From: JAVBNC01 sp031551765
GTDB lineage: Bacteria; Desulfobacterota; Desulfovibrionia; Desulfovibrionales; Desulfovibrionaceae
Direction of reading: 5' to 3'
Length of the DNA: 64,000 nucleotides
Assembly (NCBI GenBank): GCA_031551765.1
Contig: JAVBNC010000056.1
Location: forward strand, 17,424-81,423
The notes under the pieces are model-generated. The model saw only the letters and a list, made by a program, of their open reading frames with translations, had not been told where the DNA came from and made no database searches. The position numbers and the translations under genes were made by a program. Of the stretch, positions 57,659-64,000 are shown piece after piece. How positions within the stretch are numbered: the first letter of the stretch is position 1; the number at the start of each line of letters is the position of its first letter.

Positions 57659-58765
57659 TCAGCGCAGCTTAAGCACGGAAAGCGCCGCCAGCCCCAGGAG
57701 CACGGACGTGATCCAGAAGCGGATGATGATTTTCGACTCCGGTATCCCTTTCAGCTCAAAGTGGTGGTGCAGAGGGGCCATGCGGAAAATGCGCTTGCCG
57801 CCGCTCATTTTGAAGTAGCCCACCTGGAGCACCACGGACAGGGTTTCCACCACAAAAAGGCCGCCCACTACCAGCAGAATGAGTTCCTGCTTGCAGAGCA
57901 CGGCCAGAAAGCCCAGGGCCCCGCCCAGCGAAAGGGAACCCACGTCGCCCATGAACACCTGGGCCGGGTAGGCGTTGTACCACAAAAAGCCCAGGCCCGC
58001 GCCGATAAGCGCGCCGCAGAACACCGTGACCTCGCCTATGCCCGGCACGTAGGAGAGCTGCAGATAGTTGGATATCTGCACGTTGCCCGCCACGTAGATG
58101 AAAATGGCGAAACAGATGCCCGCCACAATGGTGGGGCCTATGGCCAGGCCGTCCAGCCCGTCCGTCAGGTTCACGCCGTTAGAGGACCCCACCAGCACCA
58201 GCATGGCGAAAGGCATGTAGAACCAGCCCAGGTCCGGCACGAAATTCTTGAAAAAGGGCACGCCCAACTGCGTGAAGCGCACCAGCTTGGGGTTGTCCGC
58301 GTTGATTTCGCTGCGTACTTCGTACAGCAGCCACAGGGCTATGCCCGCCACCACCATCTGGAGCAGGAACTTGCTGCGGGCGGAAAGGCCCTTGTTGTTG
58401 CGGCGCAGGATTTTCAGATAATCGTCCGCGAAACCCACCGCGCCAAAGCCCAGATAAATGAGCAGAATGAGCCAGATGTGCGGGTTGCGCAGGTCCGCCC
58501 ACAAAAGCACGCTGACCACCAGGGAAAAAGCGATGAACAGGCCGCCCATGGTGGGGGTGCCGGTCTTTTCCAGGTGGGCTTTCACGTCTTCGTGAATGTA
58601 CTGGCCGAACTTGACGCGCTTCAAAAAGCGGATGAAGGCCGGGCCGATGAGAATGGAGATGATCAGCGCGGTCAGAAGCGCCCACACCGACCGGAAGGTG
58701 ATGTAGCGGAAGACGTTGAAAATGCTGTAGTCCGCGCTCAGCGGGTACAGGAGACTATAGAGCAT
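57659..58765 (-). CDS. mraY: Phospho-MurNAc-pentapeptide transferase MraY
   Basis: Inner-membrane enzyme that makes lipid I, 368 residues from ATG 58763-58765 (MLYSLLYPLSADYSIFNVFRYITFRSVWALLTAL). About ten hydrophobic helices. Catalytic motifs: TPTMGG, GFADDYLKI (Asp pair), SSNGVNLTDGLDGLAIGPTI, LGFLWYNAYPAQVFMGDVGSLSLGG and MAPLHHHFELKG. The start lies 11 bp inside the murF end. The longer frame upstream is out-of-frame murF. Confidence 0.97.
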   Translation of the reverse strand: MLYSLLYPLSADYSIFNVFRYITFRSVWALLTALIISILIGPAFIRFLKRVKFGQYIHEDVKAHLEKTGTPTMGGLFIAFSLVVSVLLWADLRNPHIWLILLIYLGFGAVGFADDYLKILRRNNKGLSARSKFLLQMVVAGIALWLLYEVRSEINADNPKLVRFTQLGVPFFKNFVPDLGWFYMPFAMLVLVGSSNGVNLTDGLDGLAIGPTIVAGICFAIFIYVAGNVQISNYLQLSYVPGIGEVTVFCGALIGAGLGFLWYNAYPAQVFMGDVGSLSLGGALGFLAVLCKQELILLVVGGLFVVETLSVVLQVGYFKMSGGKRIFRMAPLHHHFELKGIPESKIIIRFWITSVLLGLAALSVLKLR

Positions 58766-60176
58766 TCCCTTCTCCTTGCTGCCCCATAAGCGCGGTGAAG
58801 GCCGCCACCAGGGTTTCCAGTCTGTTGCCGCGCGACCCCTTGAACAAGGCCACCCCCTTGCTGAACTGCAAAGCGGCAAGGACGCGCCGGAATTCCTCTT
58901 CTCCGGCCACGGGATAAAAGCTTCCTCCGTACCCGGCCCGGCTGAGCCCCCGCTCAACGGCCGACGCGTGGCCCCCCTTCCAGACCACGGCCAAAGGATC
59001 CGCCACGGCGAGTTGCCCGCCCAGGCGGACGTGGATGCTTTCCGCTTCCGGCCCCAGTTCCAGCATTTCGCCCAGCACCAGCAACAGCGGCTCCTTGCGC
59101 CGCGCCGCCGCGTCCGCCGCCGCCTCCACCATGCGGGACATGGACAGGGGGTTGGCGTTGTAGCTGTCGTCAAAAAGCAGGCAGGAGCCGATGCTTTTGC
59201 CGGAAAAACGCTGTTCCGGCACGGACGCGCTCGCCAGACCTTCCGCCGTTTCCGTCAGGCCGATGCCCAGGCTGTGGGCCACGGCCGTGACGGCGGCCAC
59301 GTTTTCCGCGCCGAAAGCCCCCTGAAAGGGCGCGCGCAGGGTGCCGCTCTCTTCCGGGGTGGTCACTTTATACAGGCCCAGGCCGTTTTCCGCCGGTCCC
59401 AGATACGCGGCCGTGTAGGGCGCGGCGTCCGGCCGTGTGGAAAAAAAGCGCAGCGCGCAGGGGTAGGCGGCGGCTTCCCGCGCCAGGTCCGGGTAGTCCG
59501 CGCTGACCAGGGCCAGGCCGTCTTCATCCAGGTAGTGCAGCAGACGCGCCTTGTAGTAGGCGACACCTTTGCCGCCCAGGCCCTGGAGATGCCCTTCTCC
59601 GGCGTTCAGCAACAGCGCCGTGTCCGGCCGCAGTATGGCGCCCAGATCGTCCATGTCGTGGGCCTGGCTGATGCCCGCTTCCATGACCCAGTAGGCGGCG
59701 TCCCAGGGGGCGTTCAGCATGCTCAGCGGCAGCCCGATCTGGTTGTTCAGGTTCAGGGGGTTCTTGGCCGTGACGCCCCCCCGTGCCAGCACCGTGGCCA
59801 GGGCCTCTTTGACCGAGGTTTTGCCCGCCGTGCCCGTAAGCCCGACGACCCAGGCCGAGGCCGAATTCCTGTGGCAGGCGGCAACGGCGCCCAGGGCCTT
59901 GACCGCGTCCGGCACCAGAAACAGCGGCACCGGGGAAGCCGCTTCCCCAAAGGGGTTGCGTGTGGCCACCAGGGCGCAGGCCCCGGCCGCCACGGCCTGG
60001 CCGGCAAAGTCGTGCCCGTCCGCGCGTTCGCCGGGCAGGCAAAAAAAGATGCGGCCCTTGCGCACTTCGCGGCTGTCCACGGCCGCGCCCGTGGGGCGGG
60101 TTACCCGCTCTTTTTCCGAAAGGCGGCCGTGGTTCTGCCCCAGGCAGCGGGCTATTTCAGCAAGCGTCATGCGCAT
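58755..60176 (-). CDS. murF: UDP-MurNAc-tripeptide:D-Ala-D-Ala ligase MurF
   Basis: Adds D-Ala-D-Ala to the stem peptide, 473 residues. Domains: N-terminal TGAAVDSREVRKGRIFFCLPGERADGHDF, ATP loop VGLTGTAGKTSVKEALATVL, MEAGISQAHDMDDL, then SIGSCLLFDDSYNANPLSMSRM and LVLGEMLELGPEAESIH in the C-terminal domain. MurF commonly has GS or GT before GKT; here it is GTAGKT. Overlaps murE by 10 bp. Confidence 0.96.
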   Translation of the reverse strand: MRMTLAEIARCLGQNHGRLSEKERVTRPTGAAVDSREVRKGRIFFCLPGERADGHDFAGQAVAAGACALVATRNPFGEAASPVPLFLVPDAVKALGAVAACHRNSASAWVVGLTGTAGKTSVKEALATVLARGGVTAKNPLNLNNQIGLPLSMLNAPWDAAYWVMEAGISQAHDMDDLGAILRPDTALLLNAGEGHLQGLGGKGVAYYKARLLHYLDEDGLALVSADYPDLAREAAAYPCALRFFSTRPDAAPYTAAYLGPAENGLGLYKVTTPEESGTLRAPFQGAFGAENVAAVTAVAHSLGIGLTETAEGLASASVPEQRFSGKSIGSCLLFDDSYNANPLSMSRMVEAAADAAARRKEPLLLVLGEMLELGPEAESIHVRLGGQLAVADPLAVVWKGGHASAVERGLSRAGYGGSFYPVAGEEEFRRVLAALQFSKGVALFKGSRGNRLETLVAAFTALMGQQGEGNAL

Positions 60177-61663
60177 CCCAATATGTCCCTGACCACTTGC
60201 TGGTCGCTGAAAGAATGTTTGACCGTGCCGATAATCTGGTACGGCTCGTGCCCCTTGCCCGCGATGAGCAGGGCGTCGCCCGGCTGCATCAGCTCCAGGG
60301 CTTTGGCTATGGCGGACTTTCTGTCCGGGTTCTGCTCCAGGTGCTTGCAGGCGGCCAGGCCCGGCAGCACGTCGGCCATGATGGCCAGTGGGTCTTCGGT
60401 TCTGGGGTTGTCCGAAGTCAGCACCACCACGTCGGAAAGCCGCGCCGCCGCTTCCCCCATGATGGGGCGCTTGGTGCGGTCGCGGTCGCCGCCGCAGCCG
60501 AACACGGTGAGCACGCGCTTAAAGCCGCTCTCGCGCAGGGCTTGCAGGGCTTTGGCCAGCGCGTCCGGGGTGTGGGCGTAGTCCACGAACACGGCCAGGT
60601 TCTGCGGGTTGGGCACGCGTTCCAGCCGCCCCGGCACGCCGGAAAAAGCCGCCAGCGCCCGCATGTCCGCCGGGGCCAGCCCCAGGGCCAGGCCCATGGC
60701 CTGCGCGGCCAGCAGGTTCATGGCGTTGAAGCCGCCCACCAGGGGCGAGCGCAGTTCCCAGCGCGACGCGCCGAATTCCATGCTCAGATGTAAACCCTGT
60801 GGGCTTTGCTCTAGAATTTTGCCCAGAAGGTGGCTGCCCGGACGGGGGGCCAGGCCGTAACTCACGGCTTGCGGGTGCTCCGCCAGCAGGCGCGCGCCGT
60901 AGGCGTCGTCGCTGTTGACGGCCAGGGCCTTGCCGCTGACGGGCACGCCGCCCTGTGCCGGGTCGCGGAACATTCTGGCCTTGGCAGCGTAGTATTCGTC
61001 CATGTCCTGGTGGTAGTCCAGGTGGTCCTGGGTGAGGTTGGTGAACAGCGCGCCGGAAAAGCTGAGGCCTGCCACCCGGTTCTGGTCCAGGGCGTGGGAG
61101 GAGACTTCCATCAGCGCAATGTCCACGCCCGCTTCCCGCATGGCGGCCAGCATGGCGTGCAGTTCCAGGCAGCCCGGCGTGGTCAGGGGGGATTCTTCCC
61201 TGTGGCCGGGCCAGCGGTATTCCACGGTGCCGATGACCCCGACCTTGTGGCCCAGGGCGCTGAACAGGGCTTCCAGCACATAGGTGGCCGTGGTTTTGCC
61301 GTTGGTGCCCGTAATGCCGATCAGCCGGGGCTGGTCCGCCCGCGTGCCGTACTGGGCCACGGCCAGTTCCCCGGCGGCGGCGCGGGAATCCGGATGCTGC
61401 ACCCAGGCGACGTTGTCCGGCAGCCCCTCCGGCCGGAAGGGGCAGACCAAGCAGGCCGCGCCCGCGCTTACGGCGGCCGGGATGTGCCGCAGCAGCGCCT
61501 GGCGCGTGGCCGCTTCGTCCGTCTTGAACGCGGGGAGCGCTGCGGGCAGCGGCACAAAAATATCACCAGGCCCCACCTTGCCGGAATGGGTGCGCACCGT
61601 TGCCTTGCCTTGCCGCACCAGGTCCAGCAGCGCTGAAAATTCCATAGCTTTTCCCGCGCTCAT
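60167..61663 (-). CDS. murE: UDP-MurNAc-dipeptide:meso-DAP ligase MurE
   Basis: 498 residues from ATG 61661-61663 (MSAGKAMEFSALLDLV), which overlaps the ftsI stop by 4 bp (ATGA); the ATG ten codons upstream is less likely. ATP loop IGITGTNGKTTATYVLEALF, MEVSSHALDQNRVAGLSF, FTNLTQDHLDYHQDMDEYYAAK, VFGCGGDRDRTKRP. The specificity motif is DNPR (TSDNPRTEDP), which marks meso-diaminopimelate rather than lysine, as expected in a Gram-negative wall. Confidence 0.97.
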   Translation of the reverse strand: MSAGKAMEFSALLDLVRQGKATVRTHSGKVGPGDIFVPLPAALPAFKTDEAATRQALLRHIPAAVSAGAACLVCPFRPEGLPDNVAWVQHPDSRAAAGELAVAQYGTRADQPRLIGITGTNGKTTATYVLEALFSALGHKVGVIGTVEYRWPGHREESPLTTPGCLELHAMLAAMREAGVDIALMEVSSHALDQNRVAGLSFSGALFTNLTQDHLDYHQDMDEYYAAKARMFRDPAQGGVPVSGKALAVNSDDAYGARLLAEHPQAVSYGLAPRPGSHLLGKILEQSPQGLHLSMEFGASRWELRSPLVGGFNAMNLLAAQAMGLALGLAPADMRALAAFSGVPGRLERVPNPQNLAVFVDYAHTPDALAKALQALRESGFKRVLTVFGCGGDRDRTKRPIMGEAAARLSDVVVLTSDNPRTEDPLAIMADVLPGLAACKHLEQNPDRKSAIAKALELMQPGDALLIAGKGHEPYQIIGTVKHSFSDQQVVRDILGCA

Positions 61664-63792
61664 GAGGGTTGCTCCCCGAGCCAGAGCGCGCATTCCACGC
61701 TGTTCCCCTTGGGCAGGGGGCTGCCCGGCACCGGGCTTTGCCGCACCACGGTACTGCCGCTGCCCTTGATGACCGGCACCATGCCGCGCTGGGCAAAACT
61801 TTCCACGGCCCGGCGCACGGAAAGTCCCACCACGGCCGGGGTGCCGTCCAGGGAAGCCTGCATGGGCGCGCTTTCCGTCACTTCGCGCCGCACTTCTTCC
61901 CCGCCCGTGGCCATCACGGTCCGGGACCCGGTCTCTTTGGATTCCGTTTTGCCTTTGGCGCCTTTCTTCGCGTTTTTGTCCGCGTTCTTATCCGTTTTTT
62001 TGGCCTTGTCCTGCGCTTTTTCCGGCTTGCCCTTGGCGGCCACGGCTACCGGTTTTTCCTCCGGCAGCAGACCGTGATAGGCCATGGTGCGTGTGGCCAC
62101 CTGCTTGAACACCGGTGCCGCCACCACGCCGCCGTACTGGCTTTTGGAGGGTTCGTCGAAGACCACCACCACCAGGTAGCGGGGGCTGTCCACCGGCACC
62201 ATGCCCACGAACGAGCCCACCCGGCCCTTGCCGTAACTGTCGCCGCTGGCTTTCTGGGCCGTGCCGGTCTTGCCGCCCACGGCCAGGCCGGGAATGCGCG
62301 CCGCGCCGCCCGTGCCGCCTTCCGCTTCCACGGCGTCGCGCAGCATGGAGCGCACCTCGCGGATGGTTTCCGCGCTGAACAGGCGCTCTTCCGCCCTGGG
62401 GGGCGCGGCATCGTCCACCACCAGGCGCAGCGGCTTTTTCACGCCGTCGTTGGCCAGCGTGAGATAGGCCTGGGCCATTTGCACGGCCGTGGCCGAAAAG
62501 CTCTGCCCGAAGGAAGCCGTGGCCAGGTCCAGTTCCGCCCACTGCTTGGGCTGGCGCAGAATGCCCCTGCTCTCCCCGGCTATGGGCAGGCCGTTTTTGG
62601 CCCCAAAGCCCAATTTGCTGAGATAGCCGTGGTATCTTGCCGCGCCCAGTTGCAGGCCGATCTTGGCGGACCCGATGTTGCTGGAAACCCGCAGCACCTT
62701 GCTGGCCGGGAGTATGGCATAGCCGTGGGTGTCCTTGATGGTGGCGCCCTTGAAAGTCCACTTGCCTTTTTCGCAGTTGATGAGCGTGTCCGGGGTGATC
62801 ACCTTTTCCTGGATGGCGGCGGCCATCAGAAAGGGCTTGATGGTGGAGCCCTGCTCCAGCGCGTCCACGGCCAGCTTGTTGCGCCGGGTGAAAGCCGAGT
62901 AGTCCTGGGGCGAGAGGTTGGGGTTGAAAAAGGGGTATTCCGCCCAGGCCAGGATGTCGCCCGTGGGCACGTCCACCACCAGCACCCCGGACCAGCGGCC
63001 GCCGAACTGCTCCGCCCCGGCGGACAGGGCCTCTTCCGCGAAAAACTGCACCTGGGTGTCCAGGGTCAGGCGCAGGTCGTCGCCCAAAAGTTCTTCCGCG
63101 TCTTCCGCCTTGGTGTACAGGCGCCTGCCGGAAGCGTCGCGCTGCAGCACCTGGCGCCGTTTCTGGCCGCTGAGCTTGTCCTCAAAGGACATTTCCATGC
63201 CCTCAATGCCCTTGTCGTCCACGTTCACAAAGCCCAGCAGCTGCCCGGCCATATGCTTGTAGGGGTAAATGCGCTCGTACTCCATGGTCAGGTACACGCC
63301 GGGCATGTTGCCCTCTTTCACCGTGTCCGCCAGGCGCTGCTTGACCTTGCGCGCCACCCACACGAAAGGACGCGCGCTGTCCAGTTGCGCGCGCACCTGT
63401 TTCACCGGGATTTCCAGGCTCTTGGCCAGGAAAGCCGCCGTGTCGGGCTTGTTCTTGATTTCATGCGGCCGCACGTAGACGGAGCGGGACTGCACGCTGC
63501 GGGCCAAAACGTTGCCGTGCCGGTCCATGATGCTGCCGCGCCTGCCGGTAATGACTTCCGTGGCCAGGTGCTGCCGCCGCGCCTCTTCCGCGTATTTGGG
63601 GCCGCGGATGATCTGCACCTGGTAGGCCCGCGCCCACAGAACGACCCAGATCACCGCGAAAAAGCCGCCCACCATCCACAGGCGTACCCGGCCCCAGTCC
63701 ACGGTGGACCAGAAACCGGGCCGCTTGGCAGCGGTGTTCGGCGCTATTTTCACGCGGTTGCGGGTGTTTTTCGTACTTTTGCTGCGCAGCAT
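61660..63792 (-). CDS. ftsI: Septal transpeptidase FtsI (PBP3-like) with PASTA domain
   Basis: Class B penicillin-binding protein, 710 residues. One transmembrane helix (about 35-55) is followed by the N-terminal module RRGSIMDRHGNVLARSV. The transpeptidase motifs are S316-T-I-K319, S370-S-N372 and K508-T-G510 (GGKTGTAQ). After it comes a Lys/Ala-rich linker (about 580-635, for example KAQDKAKKTDKNADKNAKKG) and one C-terminal PASTA-like domain (about 645-705, with TPAVVGLSVRRAVESFAQRG and VVRQSPVPGSPLPKG). E. coli FtsI lacks both. The SD GGAGG comes from the dispersed box at 63801-63813. ftsL and mraW would lie beyond the window. Confidence 0.95.
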   Translation of the reverse strand: MLRSKSTKNTRNRVKIAPNTAAKRPGFWSTVDWGRVRLWMVGGFFAVIWVVLWARAYQVQIIRGPKYAEEARRQHLATEVITGRRGSIMDRHGNVLARSVQSRSVYVRPHEIKNKPDTAAFLAKSLEIPVKQVRAQLDSARPFVWVARKVKQRLADTVKEGNMPGVYLTMEYERIYPYKHMAGQLLGFVNVDDKGIEGMEMSFEDKLSGQKRRQVLQRDASGRRLYTKAEDAEELLGDDLRLTLDTQVQFFAEEALSAGAEQFGGRWSGVLVVDVPTGDILAWAEYPFFNPNLSPQDYSAFTRRNKLAVDALEQGSTIKPFLMAAAIQEKVITPDTLINCEKGKWTFKGATIKDTHGYAILPASKVLRVSSNIGSAKIGLQLGAARYHGYLSKLGFGAKNGLPIAGESRGILRQPKQWAELDLATASFGQSFSATAVQMAQAYLTLANDGVKKPLRLVVDDAAPPRAEERLFSAETIREVRSMLRDAVEAEGGTGGAARIPGLAVGGKTGTAQKASGDSYGKGRVGSFVGMVPVDSPRYLVVVVFDEPSKSQYGGVVAAPVFKQVATRTMAYHGLLPEEKPVAVAAKGKPEKAQDKAKKTDKNADKNAKKGAKGKTESKETGSRTVMATGGEEVRREVTESAPMQASLDGTPAVVGLSVRRAVESFAQRGMVPVIKGSGSTVVRQSPVPGSPLPKGNSVECALWLGEQPS

Positions 63793-63800
63793 CCGAGCGT

Positions 63801-63864
63801 GCCTCCGGCGGCCGGGGGAAGGGGAAAGCCCCTTTTTTCAAAAGGGGCTTTACCCTTACCCCGG
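63801..63864 (-). repeat. Box plus long hairpin upstream of ftsI
   Basis: GCCTCCGGCGGCC (63801-63813) reads GGCCGCCGGAGGC on the coding strand, with GGAGG 8-9 nt before the ftsI start. Next to it the arms CCGGGGGAAGGGGAAAGCC and GGCTTTACCCTTACCCCGG (63812-63864) pair with two mismatches around a CTTTT/AAAAG tip. The remaining bases to 64000 contain an inverted repeat GGACGGG/CCCGTCC (63914-63920 with 63985-63991) but no recognisable gene. Confidence 0.72.
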
Positions 63865-64000
63865 AACCCCATACCCTTTCCTTCAAAACTTGTTAATTTG
63901 GGGTATGAGAAGGGGACGGGTGACCTCAAGGGTTCGCCCCGGCCGGGCTCCCGGATAAAGGGGATTCGAGCGGAGCTTTATTTGCCCGTCCGAACCGGGA

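Noticed and set aside
63914..63991. tRNA-like region near the window end (GGACGGG...CCCGTCC, about 78 nt)
   Set aside because: Acceptor-like ends pair, but there is no T-arm next to the 3' end, no D-arm and no anticodon stem in the right places on either strand.

Overview
The window (about 62% GC) comes from an anaerobic, Gram-negative bacterium, most likely a member of the Desulfovibrionaceae (Desulfovibrio/Bilophila-like Desulfobacterota). This rests on lpxB (lipid A), menaquinone made by the futalosine route, a glycyl radical enzyme with its activase, sigma-54 control, selenocysteine coding, and ribosomal and cell-wall gene orders of the deltaproteobacterial type. No name can be proven from this sequence alone.

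Layout. 1-3.4 kb: the end of queE, then a CDF metal exporter overlapping lpxB. 3.5-17.9 kb, minus strand: an almost complete S10-spc-alpha ribosomal superoperon from rpsJ to rplQ, including secY, map, rpmJ and rpoA, without adk or infA. 17.9-18.5 kb: its leader, with an intrinsic-terminator-like hairpin ahead of rpsJ. 18.5-19.2 kb: a ComB-like phosphatase. 19.4-22.6 kb, plus strand: rpsL-rpsG-fusA, without tuf next to it. 22.7-23.9 kb: an M20 peptidase.

24.1-31.5 kb is the most unusual block. A PrpR-type sigma-54 activator is divergent from a canonical -24/-12 promoter that drives a glycyl radical enzyme (GRE), an HesB/IscA-like selenoprotein readable only if an in-frame UGA is decoded as selenocysteine, a GRE activase, and a DASS-family anion transporter. 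The GRE has Cys-Val-Gly where most eliminating GREs have Cys-Xaa-Glu, so its reaction cannot be assigned. The selenoprotein carries a hairpin that fits the bacterial SECIS rules and would be missed by normal gene calling.

31.6-36.0 kb: menaquinone genes, with MqnE and MqnC fused in one 744-residue protein, then mqnA and a DMT permease. 36.1-45.4 kb: an acid-sugar-type catabolic operon with a 2-hydroxyacid dehydrogenase, a complete TctCBA transporter, three enolase-superfamily enzymes, an FAH-family hydrolase and a GntR regulator. A secreted serine hydrolase follows. 47.7-63.8 kb, minus strand: a dcw division and cell-wall cluster in the order ftsI-murE-murF-mraY-murD-ftsW-murG-murC-murB-ftsQ-ftsA-ftsZ.

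The spacers hold a dispersed element family. A 13-bp box, GCCTCCGGCGGCC, occurs five times. Three copies lie just upstream of mqnA, murC and ftsI and supply a GGAGG Shine-Dalgarno sequence, usually beside a long hairpin. Two copies lie in nearly identical 86-bp repeats after lpxB and mqnEC. Several spacers, notably ftsQ-ftsA, murC-murG and mqnEC-mqnA, are packed with consecutive inverted repeats. I saw no tRNA or rRNA gene, CRISPR array or transposase.
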